Assembly: GCA_004555405.1 (NCBI GenBank)
Contig: SFIE01000014.1
Location: forward strand, 1-50,019
Source of the DNA: Subdoligranulum sp.
GTDB taxonomy: Bacteria; Bacillota; Clostridia; Oscillospirales; Ruminococcaceae
Length of the DNA stretch: 50,019 nt
Direction: 5' to 3'
Position 1 is the first letter of the stretch. The number at the start of each line of letters is the position of its first letter. Under the pieces are notes generated by a model. That model saw only the letters and a list, made by a program, of their open reading frames with translations, made no database searches and was not told the DNA's origin. This document shows, in pieces, positions 14,485 to 22,824 of this stretch. A program made the translations under genes and the position numbers.

Positions 14485-14501
14485 CCCATTTTGGCAAAAT
14501 A

Positions 14502-14552
14502 AAAGCAAGGTGCCGCCCCGGCCAGACAGCCGGTGGATCGACACCTTGCTTT
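14502..14552. terminator. bidirectional terminator between the Se operon and spoVM
   Basis: Perfect 11-bp stem (14502-14512 with 14542-14552) with T-rich sequence on the right and A-rich on the left. It can end both the plus-strand selenium operon (18 nt after its last stop) and the minus-strand spoVM gene, whose stop is at 14558. Confidence 0.85.
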
Positions 14553-14557
14553 TTGTT

Positions 14558-14644
14558 TTACTCCTGCTCGTGCCCGGAGATCTTAAATACCGCTTTCAGG
14601 ATCCCGCGCAGGAACCGGGGGCTTTTAAAAACAATGATCTGCAT
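14558..14644 (-). CDS. spoVM: stage V sporulation protein SpoVM
   Basis: Tiny 28-residue amphipathic peptide that in Bacillus recognises the convex forespore membrane and anchors SpoIVA and the spore coat. The ORF is shorter than most gene finders report. Its start MQIIVFKSPRFLRGILKAVF aligns with known SpoVM (Lys7, Pro9, Phe11, Leu12, Gly14, Ile15); Pro9, needed for curvature sensing, is exactly conserved. It has a strong Shine-Dalgarno AGGAGG 8 nt before ATG and lies directly downstream of thiN, as in Bacillus subtilis (thiN-spoVM). It ends before the bidirectional terminator. The C-terminus SGHEQE is a few residues longer than the Bacillus form. It is either co-transcribed with the operon above or read from the candidate promoter at 14670. 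Confidence 0.9.
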   Translation of the reverse strand: MQIIVFKSPRFLRGILKAVFKISGHEQE

Positions 14645-14669
14645 AAACGCCGCCTCCTTGATACTTTGT

Positions 14670-14677
14670 GCTGTATG
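14670..14677 (-). promoter_or_regulatory. possible sigma-E -10 element before spoVM
   Basis: Minus-strand CATACAGC matches the CATACA core of sigma-E -10 elements, 25 bp before the start codon; an A/T-rich patch lies 15 bp upstream but is a poor -35. spoVM is sigma-E-dependent in Bacillus. Single-site evidence. Confidence 0.3.
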
Positions 14678-14749
14678 CTATGCATCGGGCGGATAAAATG
14701 TGCGGTTTACGCTGTTTTTGAGCGCGTTTTCCCCTGCGGCCCGGCAAAA

Positions 14750-15391
14750 TCAATCTCGTTTTGTCAAAATCACAATGCCGGTTCCCTGTCGGCAGCACAG
14801 CGTGATGTGCGGCTGCACAAATTCATTGCTGACTCCCAGCGGATAATCCATTTTCAGCTGTGCATCCTGCAAGGGGTAATACGCCCCCTCGATGGTGATG
14901 CCCGAAAGTGTGCCTTCCAGCGGGAAAACCGAAAAATACATCCAGTTTTCTTTTTCCAGCACCAGCTTTTTACCGGGCATCAGATAGTGGATCTCGGATT
15001 CCTCGTTGGCAAGCACCGCGCGCACACCGCGCTTTTCCAGATAAAGCCCTGTGGAAAGGTTGGAGATCGTGTGTTCCAACCGTTTGCCGCCCAGCGCCCC
15101 CAGCATAAGCACCTGGGCTGCGCCATTGTCGGCAGCCCACGCCGCTGCATACTGCGTATCCGTATCGTCTTTTTCGTGCGGCAGGATCACAGTATTCTCA
15201 AAATTCGGATTGGGCGCGCTGTCAAAATCCCCCACCACCAGATCGGGGCTGCATTGCAGGGCTGCGGCATTGCGATAGCCTGCATCGCAGGCTATGATAT
15301 AATCGCCGTTTCGCAGATAATCCCGCATTTGCGGGCTGACCGGGCAGGCTGAGAGGATCACGACCCGGTTATTTTTTGCGTTCCCATTCAT
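14750..15391 (-). CDS. thiN: thiamine pyrophosphokinase
   Basis: Converts thiamine to thiamine diphosphate using ATP. 213 residues from the chosen ATG at 15391, the normal length of ThiN. Recognisable: RVVILSACP at the start, DLVVGDFDS (the acidic DFDS motif), then DDTDTQYAAAW and GGKRLEHTISNLS; the usual R-x-D-H appears as RLEH, a conservative change. The gene overlaps the end of rsgA by 23 nt, so it is co-translated in the order rsgA-thiN. In Bacillus rpe lies between these two; it is absent here. Confidence 0.88.
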   Translation of the reverse strand: MNGNAKNNRVVILSACPVSPQMRDYLRNGDYIIACDAGYRNAAALQCSPDLVVGDFDSAPNPNFENTVILPHEKDDTDTQYAAAWAADNGAAQVLMLGALGGKRLEHTISNLSTGLYLEKRGVRAVLANEESEIHYLMPGKKLVLEKENWMYFSVFPLEGTLSGITIEGAYYPLQDAQLKMDYPLGVSNEFVQPHITLCCRQGTGIVILTKRD

Positions 15392-16244
15392 TGATCTGCT
15401 GCGCCTCCTCATACATGGTCACATAGCTTTGATAGCGGCTTTGCGAAAGCTCGCCATTTTGCAGTGCCTCACGCACAGCGCAGCCGGTTTCGGTGCGGTG
15501 CGAACAGCCGGTAAACTTGCATTCTCCGAAATACGGTTTAAATTCGGGAAAGGCAAATTCCAGATTTTCGGGCGGAATGTAGCAGGCTTTTAATGTATCC
15601 AGGCTGGCAAACCCCGGTGTGTCGGCGATCAGGCCGCCGCAGGCTTCAAAAATCGTTACCTCGCGGGTGGTATGCTTGCCGCGGCCCAGCTTTTGGCTGA
15701 TATCTGCCGTTTGCTGTGCAAGCCCGGGCACCACAGCGTTCAGCAAGGTGGATTTGCCCACGCCCGAGTTGCCGCAAAAGGCACACAGCCTGCCGCGGAT
15801 CATTTCGCGCACTTCCTCAATGCCCTGGCCCGTGGCGTAGTCGATGCAGATTACCGGGATACCCGCCGCACGATAGGCTTCGTGCAGCTCTGCCGAGTCA
15901 CGCAGATCTCCTTTTGTGATGACCAAGGCCGGCTGAATGCCCTTGTCCACCGCGATCGCTGACATTTTATCAATGATCAGCGTGCTGGGGGTGGGCTGTG
16001 TGGTGCTGCTTACGATAAACAGCACATCCAGATTGGCAATGGGCGGGCGGATCATAAAATTTTTGCGGGGCAGGATCTCTGCGATCACATTGCCGCCGTT
16101 TTCGATTTCCAGACAAACCTTGTCCCCGGCTAAAGGCGTGATCTTTTTTTTGCGAAAAATGCCTTTGGCCTTGCATTCTAAAACGCCCTGCTCCGTTTGC
16201 ACATAATAAAAACCGCCGATGCCTTTTATGATATAAGGCTGCAT
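15369..16244 (-). CDS. rsgA: ribosome small subunit-dependent GTPase A
   Basis: Circularly permuted GTPase that finishes 30S subunit assembly. 291 residues: N-terminal OB-fold (1-65), G domain in permuted order G4 TKGD (110-113), G1 GNSGVGKST (158-166), G3 DTPGF (208-212), then a zinc site Cys242, Cys247, His249, Cys255. The ATG at 16244 has AAGGAAG upstream and matches the family N-terminus; a longer in-frame extension to 16391 is not needed. Located 107 nt after prkC, as in Bacillus (prkC-cpgA). Confidence 0.93.
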   Translation of the reverse strand: MQPYIIKGIGGFYYVQTEQGVLECKAKGIFRKKKITPLAGDKVCLEIENGGNVIAEILPRKNFMIRPPIANLDVLFIVSSTTQPTPSTLIIDKMSAIAVDKGIQPALVITKGDLRDSAELHEAYRAAGIPVICIDYATGQGIEEVREMIRGRLCAFCGNSGVGKSTLLNAVVPGLAQQTADISQKLGRGKHTTREVTIFEACGGLIADTPGFASLDTLKACYIPPENLEFAFPEFKPYFGECKFTGCSHRTETGCAVREALQNGELSQSRYQSYVTMYEEAQQINEWERKK

Positions 16245-16351
16245 GAAACTTCCTTTCTTTGAAAAACGGCCCGCCGGGCTGGGTGCGCTGCCCCGGCCAT
16301 GCGGGCCGCTTTGATCTGCCTGTCGGCAAATCGAATGATATGCGTTTCGTA

Positions 16352-18226
16352 TCAGGTTTTCGGGCGTTGGTCTTCCGGCAGGAACCACCACAGCGGGCGG
16401 TCACTGTAATCGCCGTCCTCACGGGTGCCCCAATCGCCCTCGTCGTCGTTCTCCTCTACCGGCTCGGGGCCCTTGGAGATCACCACATCCACTGCGCTGT
16501 TCACACGCACCTCGGTGTCGGGCGCAACGGACTGCTGCACCACCGTGCCCACCGGCAGATCGGAATAATCCTCGGTTTGGCCGCCCATGATCAGGCCGCT
16601 GTTTTGCAATGCGGTTTTGGCATCCTCCAGCGAAAGGCCTGTTACATTGGGCACCGTGCGGTTGGTTTCCACCTTTTCACGCGCCACATAAATGGTAACG
16701 GTTGTGCCGCTGGGCACCTCGGTGCCCGCCGTGGGGTCTGAATCGGCAACGGTGCCAACGGCAAGATCCGTGGTGTAGGTGGGGCGCATACTCACGGTAA
16801 GGCCGCTTTCTTTCAGGGTTTTCTGCGCATCGGCCTGGGTGAGCGAGATCACATTGGGCACAGCGATATACTGTGTGCCAAGGCTGATTTTAACCGTCAC
16901 TTTTTGCCCCTGCTTCACCGTTCGCCCGGCTTTGGGCATTTGACTGTATACATAACCGGCCTCGGCATTGGAATCATATTCCTCGTCAAAAACCACTTTC
17001 AGATCCTTGTAGCTGGGGTCGGCTTCCACCTGTGCCCGGGTCATGCCCACAAAGTCTGCAAGCACCACATCCTCACGGTTGCTGAACAGCACATTGCTGG
17101 AGCTGGAGAAAATGTGATAGCACGCAAACACCGTGACCACCACGCAGGCAAGCGTGATGCCCAGCAGTGTCGGGATCAGCGAAAATTCCTTTTTGCTCTT
17201 GCGGTGCTGTGCGGGCTTGTGCTTGGCCAGGCTTTCTGCACTGGACGGTGCTGCGTGCTGTGCCTGAGCCGCAGGCCGCTTGCCTGCTTGCGATACTGTG
17301 CGGCGAGTTGTTTCGCCCTGTGTTTTTCTTACCACCTTGCTGATAACCCTTTCCGGAGCATTCTCCACGATATACTGATATTCAAAGCTGATATCAGGGT
17401 CCTTTTTAAACTGCTGGATCGCGCCGCTCATTTCGCTTGCAGACTGGTAACGGTTGGCCGGATTTTTGGCCATGGCCTTTTCCGTGATCTGTACAAGCGC
17501 CATGGGAACCTCCGGCGCAAGCTCATGCAGTGCCGGGGGCTTATCCGTAATGTGCCGCATGGCCACCTTCACGGCATCTTCCCCATCAAACGGCAGGCGG
17601 CCCGTCAGCATTTCGTACATGATCACGCCCACCGAATAAAGATCGGTGGTTTGTGTGGTTGCAGCGCCGCTGGCCTGCTCGGGGCTGATATAATGCACCG
17701 AACCAATGGCTTTGTCGCTTTCGGTCACGCTTTGCTCACGCGAAAAACGGGCAATGCCGAAATCCATCATTTTCAAACTGCCGTTGGCCAGCAGCATAAT
17801 GTTCTGGGGCTTTACATCGCGATGTACCACCCCCTGGCTGTGGGCGTGTTCCAGCGCACTCAGAATCTGCTGGGTAAAATGCACCACTTCTTTCCAGGTA
17901 AGCGGGCCGCCGCGCTGCTTCATATATTCTTTCAGCGTAATGCCGTCAATATACTCCATTACGATATAATTCAGCCGGTCTGTGACCGAAACATCGTATA
18001 CCTTTACAATGTTGGGATGATTCAAAATCGAGATGGCCTTGGATTCATTCTTAAAGCGGCGAACCAATTCGGCATTTTGCAAAAATTCCTCGCGCAGAAT
18101 CTTTACAGCCACCGTGCGCTGGGTGCGCAGGTCTTCAGCGCGGTATACATTGGCCATGCCGCCCACGCCGATCAGGCTTTCTATCTGGTATCGCCCATCG
18201 AGCTTTTTTCCGATAAATTGATCCAT
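16352..18226 (-). CDS. prkC: PASTA-domain Ser/Thr protein kinase
   Basis: Membrane-bound Hanks-type kinase that senses muropeptides or lipid II and phosphorylates growth and germination proteins. 624 residues: kinase domain 12-275 with glycine loop GVGGMANVY at 20-28, catalytic Lys42, HRDVKPQN at 135-142 (Asp137), DFG at 155-157; basic juxtamembrane linker 295-348; one membrane helix at 350-372; three extracellular PASTA repeats at about 387-450, 453-517 and 523-586. It ends in an acidic tail of about 35 residues with PLWWFLPEDQRP, which is not part of PASTA. The start lies 2 nt after the prpC stop. Confidence 0.95.
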   Translation of the reverse strand: MDQFIGKKLDGRYQIESLIGVGGMANVYRAEDLRTQRTVAVKILREEFLQNAELVRRFKNESKAISILNHPNIVKVYDVSVTDRLNYIVMEYIDGITLKEYMKQRGGPLTWKEVVHFTQQILSALEHAHSQGVVHRDVKPQNIMLLANGSLKMMDFGIARFSREQSVTESDKAIGSVHYISPEQASGAATTQTTDLYSVGVIMYEMLTGRLPFDGEDAVKVAMRHITDKPPALHELAPEVPMALVQITEKAMAKNPANRYQSASEMSGAIQQFKKDPDISFEYQYIVENAPERVISKVVRKTQGETTRRTVSQAGKRPAAQAQHAAPSSAESLAKHKPAQHRKSKKEFSLIPTLLGITLACVVVTVFACYHIFSSSSNVLFSNREDVVLADFVGMTRAQVEADPSYKDLKVVFDEEYDSNAEAGYVYSQMPKAGRTVKQGQKVTVKISLGTQYIAVPNVISLTQADAQKTLKESGLTVSMRPTYTTDLAVGTVADSDPTAGTEVPSGTTVTIYVAREKVETNRTVPNVTGLSLEDAKTALQNSGLIMGGQTEDYSDLPVGTVVQQSVAPDTEVRVNSAVDVVISKGPEPVEENDDEGDWGTREDGDYSDRPLWWFLPEDQRPKT

Positions 18227-18228
18227 AG

Positions 18229-18969
18229 TTATGCCTCCGTCGGTTCAATGCCAATCAGCAGCGCCGTAATGTTATCCTGTGCGCCTTCCTGCAGCGCCTG
18301 CTCCACCAGGCGATCGGCCATATCGAAAAACTGCGTTTTCCGCAAAATGTCCTGCATGGTCTGCAGCGGCAGCGTGTTGGATAAGCCATCGGTGCAGATC
18401 AGAAGGATATCCCCTGATTTCACCGGGCAGGCCGTATATTCTGCCAGTGCCGCCGCGCTTACACCCATGGCGCGGGTGATCAGATTCTTTTTGGGGTGCC
18501 GCTCGGCCTCCTCGGCGCTCAGCTTGCCGCTGTCCACCATTTCCTGCACATAGGAATGATCCCGCGTGATCTGCTGCAGCTGGTCGAGATGAAACAGATA
18601 CGCACGGGAATCGCCCATGTGTGCAAAATGCGCCACACCGCCGCGCACCACGGCCTGCACCACGGTGGTGCCCATGCCGCTCATGGCGGAATCGGCCAGA
18701 GATCGCTCATAAATTTTGCGATTGGCCCCCTGGATCGATGCCAGCAAAAATTCTTTTTCCTGCTTTTCGGGCAGTGTTTCCAGCTGCTTTTCCGCGGCAT
18801 CGCGCAAAAGCTCTACGCCAATGCGTGAGGCAGTTTGCCCGCTTTTGGCCCCGCCCATACCATCGCACACCACCGCCCATGTAAGATCGCCGGGATATTG
18901 CAAAGCACGGTAGTTATCCTGATTTTCTGCACGGCCGTTGCCAATGTCAGTTTTGGCAGTGATCCGCAT
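18229..18969 (-). CDS. prpC: PP2C-family Ser/Thr protein phosphatase
   Basis: Dephosphorylates PrkC and its substrates. 246 residues with the PP2C metal-binding motifs: TDIGNGRAENQD at 7-18, VVCDGMGGAKSG at 33-44 (Asp36), HMGDSRAYLF near 118, ICTDGLSNTL near 190 and DNITALLIG near the end. The ATG at 18969 is preceded by AAGGAGG and lies 23 nt inside the end of rlmN, so coupling is likely. Next gene prkC follows with 2 nt, the classic phosphatase-kinase pair. Confidence 0.95.
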   Translation of the reverse strand: MRITAKTDIGNGRAENQDNYRALQYPGDLTWAVVCDGMGGAKSGQTASRIGVELLRDAAEKQLETLPEKQEKEFLLASIQGANRKIYERSLADSAMSGMGTTVVQAVVRGGVAHFAHMGDSRAYLFHLDQLQQITRDHSYVQEMVDSGKLSAEEAERHPKKNLITRAMGVSAAALAEYTACPVKSGDILLICTDGLSNTLPLQTMQDILRKTQFFDMADRLVEQALQEGAQDNITALLIGIEPTEA

Positions 18970-20008
18970 TTGGCACACCTCCTTTGCTGTCTTCACGGCG
19001 CAGCTGGCCGCAGGCAGCGCTGATATCCTGCCCAAGGCGTCGGCGCACAGTGGCATTTACCCCCAGATCCATCAGCCTTTGCTGAAAACGCCGCACATTG
19101 GCATCGTCACTGGCGGAATACGGGCTGCCGTCCACCGGGTTGATGGGGATCAGATTCACATGCGCGCCCATGCCGCGGATCAGCTTGGCCAGCATGGCAG
19201 CGGTCTGGTCGCTGTCGTTCACACCGCGCACCATGGAATATTCAAAGCTGATGCGGCGGCCTGTGGTTTGCTGATAGCGGCGGCAGGCAGCGATCAGCTG
19301 CTCAACGGGATACGCATTGTTCACCGGCATCATGCTGCTGCGCATGGTGTTTTCGGGCGCGTGCAGCGAAACCGACAGGGTGAGCTGCAGCTTTTTTTCG
19401 GCCAGCTTATCGATCATCGGCACAAGGCCGCAGGTGGAAAGGCTGAAATTGCGCATACCGATGTTGATCCCATCGGCACAGGAAACGATTTCCAGAAAAT
19501 CCATCACATTGTCGAAATTATCCAGCGGCTCGCCGATGCCCATCAGCACCACATGAGAAACACGCTCGCCGGTATCGCGCATAACGCCGTAAATTTCGGC
19601 TGCGATCTCGCCTGCTTCCAGATTGCGCACACGGCCGCCCTGTGTGGATGCGCAAAAGCGGCAGCCCATCCGGCAGCCCACCTGCGTGGACACACACACG
19701 GTGTTGCCATAATTATAGCGCATCAGAACCGTTTCAATGCAGTTTCCGTCGGCCAGCTCAAACAGATATTTCACCGTGCCGTCCTTCGAGCGCTGGCAGC
19801 GGCGAACCTTGTGCTGCGCAATATAGAAATCCTGCTCCAGCCGGGCGATGAGCGCCTTGGGCTGATCCGTCATCTGGGAAAATTCTGCCGCCTGCTTCTG
19901 GTGTACCCAGTGAAAGATCTGCTTGGCACGAAAACCCGGCTGCCCCAGCTCTTTCATAAGGGCTGTAAGCTGTTCGATCGTAAATGATGTAATGCAACGC
20001 TTTTCCAT
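18947..20008 (-). CDS. rlmN: dual-specificity 23S rRNA/tRNA adenine-C2 methyltransferase RlmN
   Basis: Radical SAM enzyme that methylates A2503 of 23S rRNA and A37 of several tRNAs. 353 residues, normal size. The Fe-S triad is Cys112, Cys116, Cys119 in GCRMGCRFCAST, and the resolving/methyl-carrier Cys333 lies in AACGQLRRE. It lies 12 nt after rsmB and overlaps prpC by 23 nt. Confidence 0.95.
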   Translation of the reverse strand: MEKRCITSFTIEQLTALMKELGQPGFRAKQIFHWVHQKQAAEFSQMTDQPKALIARLEQDFYIAQHKVRRCQRSKDGTVKYLFELADGNCIETVLMRYNYGNTVCVSTQVGCRMGCRFCASTQGGRVRNLEAGEIAAEIYGVMRDTGERVSHVVLMGIGEPLDNFDNVMDFLEIVSCADGINIGMRNFSLSTCGLVPMIDKLAEKKLQLTLSVSLHAPENTMRSSMMPVNNAYPVEQLIAACRRYQQTTGRRISFEYSMVRGVNDSDQTAAMLAKLIRGMGAHVNLIPINPVDGSPYSASDDANVRRFQQRLMDLGVNATVRRRLGQDISAACGQLRREDSKGGVPNADHCQN

Positions 20009-20020
20009 GCAAACCGCCTT

Positions 20021-21352
20021 TTAGCTTTTGTTTTCGTTTTCTGCCTTTTTCTGCAGCCGGGCCACATAAAAGCCATCCATGCCGCAGCGATCGGGCAAAA
20101 TGGTTATGCCGCGCACTTCATCCTGAAGGGCTCCGGCGGGAATATAGGGTAACTCTGCCGGGGCAAAATCGGGATGCTCACGCAAAAATTTTGCCACAAC
20201 GGCGGTATTTTCGTTGGGGTTGATGGTGCAGGTGGAATACACCAGCACACCATTTTTATTTAGATATTTCGCAGCATTTTCAAGAATTTTATACTGTAAA
20301 GTACAAAGGCTTTGCAGGTCATCCAGCTGTTTATAGCGGATATCCGGCTTTTTTCCTAAAATTCCAAGGCCGCTGCAGGGCACATCGCACAGCACACGGT
20401 CGGCATTGGCAAGTGCTTCGTTATACTGCGAGGCATCGGCGCACATCACCTTGGCAATGCGCACGCCGCAGCGCTTCATGGCCTGCTCGATCAGCGGTAC
20501 CCGGCTGGGGGCTGCATCACAGCTGAACAGTTCACCGCTGTTTTGCATAAGGCCTGCCAGTGCCAGACTTTTTCCGCCCGGGGCTGCGCACAGATCCAGC
20601 ACCTTTTGCCCCGGCTGTACGCCCAGCGAACAGGCCGCAATCTGGCTCGGCTCACCCTGCACATAAAAACGCCCCTGTAAAAACCCGGGATGCTGTGCAG
20701 GGCTGCCCTTGCAGCGAATGCGGTAACACCCGGGAATGCCGCCCTGCACTGCTTCCACGCCTTGCTGCTGTAAATACTCGCACAGCTGCTGATCGGAATT
20801 GACCAGGTAATTGGTGCGAATGGTGGTTTCGGCGGGGGCAAAGCTGGCTGCGAGAATGTCTTCTGCCTCGCTGCCGTAATGCGCAAGCAAAAGCTGCGCT
20901 ACAGACAGACTGACCGACTGCAGCACACTGAGCCGCTGCGCTTCATTCTGGAATTGCGCCTTGGAAAGATCCATGCTTCCGGCACGGCGCAAAACCGCAT
21001 TGACAAGGCCGGAGGCGCTGCTTTTGCGAAAGGCACGGGTCAGCTTAACGGCTTCGTTCACCGCAGCCGAATCCGGCACCGACTGCATATAGCGCATCTG
21101 ATAAAGCCCACTGCGCAAAATGGCGCGCACGGCGCTGTCCAGCTTTTGCACGCCGCCTTTTAAATAAGCGTTCAGGCAGTAGTCCAGCGTGTTGCGGCGT
21201 TCGATGGTGCCGTAAAACACAGCGCTGGCAAAGGCGGCATCCTGCGGGCTGAGCGCGGCATTTTTGAGCGCTGCATCCAGCACCAGATTGGCATAGCCTG
21301 CCTGATCCTGATGCATGAGCGCTTCCACCACTACGGTTCTTGCGGTTTTCAT
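20021..21352 (-). CDS. rsmB: 16S rRNA (cytosine-5) methyltransferase RsmB
   Basis: Methylates C967 of 16S rRNA. 443 residues: N-terminal NusB-like RNA-binding domain (1-130), then the RsmB/NOP methyltransferase with SAM motif LCAAPGGKSLALAG at 254-267 and the two catalytic cysteines, Cys326 in DVPCSGLG and Cys375 in YSTCTINPNEN. It overlaps fmt by 4 nt (ATGA). Confidence 0.95.
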   Translation of the reverse strand: MKTARTVVVEALMHQDQAGYANLVLDAALKNAALSPQDAAFASAVFYGTIERRNTLDYCLNAYLKGGVQKLDSAVRAILRSGLYQMRYMQSVPDSAAVNEAVKLTRAFRKSSASGLVNAVLRRAGSMDLSKAQFQNEAQRLSVLQSVSLSVAQLLLAHYGSEAEDILAASFAPAETTIRTNYLVNSDQQLCEYLQQQGVEAVQGGIPGCYRIRCKGSPAQHPGFLQGRFYVQGEPSQIAACSLGVQPGQKVLDLCAAPGGKSLALAGLMQNSGELFSCDAAPSRVPLIEQAMKRCGVRIAKVMCADASQYNEALANADRVLCDVPCSGLGILGKKPDIRYKQLDDLQSLCTLQYKILENAAKYLNKNGVLVYSTCTINPNENTAVVAKFLREHPDFAPAELPYIPAGALQDEVRGITILPDRCGMDGFYVARLQKKAENENKS

Positions 21353-22266
21353 ACAAGATCACCCTTTGCAAAGCGCTGCCCCAAGGCCCACGCTTCGCCC
21401 GCCATGGGCTTGCCGCCCTCGGGTGTGACCTTTACAAGCTCTACTGCACCCTCGGCGCATTGGATCAAAAGCGGCTTTGTGCTCAGCACCGTGCCGGGCG
21501 CTGCCTTTTCACCCTGGGCCACGCGGCATTCCAGCACCTTGATCTTTTTCTCCCCACGCACAAAAAATGCCATCGGCCACGGATTCATGCCGCGCACCCA
21601 GTTGTGGATCTTTTCCGCAGTCCAGTCAAAGCGGAACTGTGCCATTTCCTTGGTAAGCGGCGGGGCCAGCGTGGCCTCGGCTTCGTTTTGTGCTGTGGGG
21701 GTAACGGCACCTGCCTGAATGGCCTGCAGGCACTGCAGCAGCGTGGCTGCGCCCTGTGCGCTTACGCGGTCAAACAATTCGCCGCTGGTTTCCTCGGGGG
21801 CGATATCTACCGGAGAAACCATCAGAATATCGCCGGTATCCATGCCTTCATTCAGCTGCATAATGGTTACGCCGGTACGGGCATCGCCGTTGAGCACCGC
21901 CCACTGAATGGGGGCCGAGCCGCGATATTTGGGCAAAAGCGAAACATGAAGGTTGATGCAGCCGTATTTGGGCATCGACAGAATTTCGGGCGGGATCAGG
22001 CGGCCATAGGCCACCACCACCACGATCTCGGGCGCAAGCTCACGCACGATCTGTGCGGCAGAGCCGTCGCGCAGGGTTTTGGGCTGCCACACGGGAATGC
22101 CGTGCTGCACGGCCAGCTGCTTTACGGGCGGTGCCGTTAAGATCTGTTTGCGGCCAACGGGCTTATCCTCGCGCGTAAAAACGCCGCAGATCTCATGCCC
22201 TGCCCCCAAAAGAGCCTGCAGGCTCTCGGCCGCGATATCGGGGGTTCCCATAAACAAAATGCGCAA
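21349..22266 (-). CDS. fmt: methionyl-tRNA formyltransferase
   Basis: Formylates initiator Met-tRNA with 10-formyl-THF. 305 residues: catalytic Asn105, His107, Asp143 in INLHVSLLPKYRGSAPIQ and GMDTGDIL, matching E. coli Asn106, His108, Asp144; C-terminal OB-like domain. It follows def by 6 nt, a conserved pair since def removes the formyl group. Confidence 0.95.
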   Translation of the reverse strand: MRILFMGTPDIAAESLQALLGAGHEICGVFTREDKPVGRKQILTAPPVKQLAVQHGIPVWQPKTLRDGSAAQIVRELAPEIVVVVAYGRLIPPEILSMPKYGCINLHVSLLPKYRGSAPIQWAVLNGDARTGVTIMQLNEGMDTGDILMVSPVDIAPEETSGELFDRVSAQGAATLLQCLQAIQAGAVTPTAQNEAEATLAPPLTKEMAQFRFDWTAEKIHNWVRGMNPWPMAFFVRGEKKIKVLECRVAQGEKAAPGTVLSTKPLLIQCAEGAVELVKVTPEGGKPMAGEAWALGQRFAKGDLV

Positions 22267-22272
22267 TGCTGA

Positions 22273-22782
22273 TCACTCCTCGTCTTCGGGGTATTCGTCC
22301 TCATAAAAGGATGTAGCCAGATCCATGATCGTGATCCCATCCAGATGGTTGTTTTCGTGCTGGATGCAGCGCGCCAGCATATCGTCGGCTTCCATTTCAA
22401 ACCAGTTGCCATTGCGGTCCTGTGCGCGCACCTTCACATGCTTGCTGCGCTCAATGGCACCATTGTGGCCGGGGAAAGACAGGCAGCCTTCATACAGATT
22501 GACTTTTTCCTCGCTCAGCTCCAGAATTTCAGGGTTGACGAATTCGATAATGGTGGGATTTTCGGGGATCTCGTCGTCGATCCACTCACGGTCGTCCATG
22601 CAAATGAACAAACGGCGCATATAGCCCACCTGCGGGCCGGCCAAGCCCAGGCCCTGTGCCTGGATCAGCGTTTCCTTCATATCATCCAGCAGCGTGCCCA
22701 GTTTTGCATCAAAGCTGGTTACCGGGCGGCAAACCTTTTTCAGAATAGGATCTCCATCCTGTACAATGGTGCGAATAGCCAT
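22273..22782 (-). CDS. def: peptide deformylase
   Basis: Iron/zinc metalloenzyme that removes the formyl group from new proteins. 169 residues with the three motifs GLGLAGPQVG at 44-53, EGCLSFPG at 98-105 (metal ligand Cys100) and QHENNHLDG at 141-149 (His142, Glu143, His146). Acidic C-terminal tail EDEYPEDEE. Start ATG has AAGGAGG upstream. Confidence 0.95.
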   Translation of the reverse strand: MAIRTIVQDGDPILKKVCRPVTSFDAKLGTLLDDMKETLIQAQGLGLAGPQVGYMRRLFICMDDREWIDDEIPENPTIIEFVNPEILELSEEKVNLYEGCLSFPGHNGAIERSKHVKVRAQDRNGNWFEMEADDMLARCIQHENNHLDGITIMDLATSFYEDEYPEDEE

Positions 22783-22824
22783 AGTTATTTCCTCCTTGGA
22801 TCCATGATCCCTATTAAAATCGTT

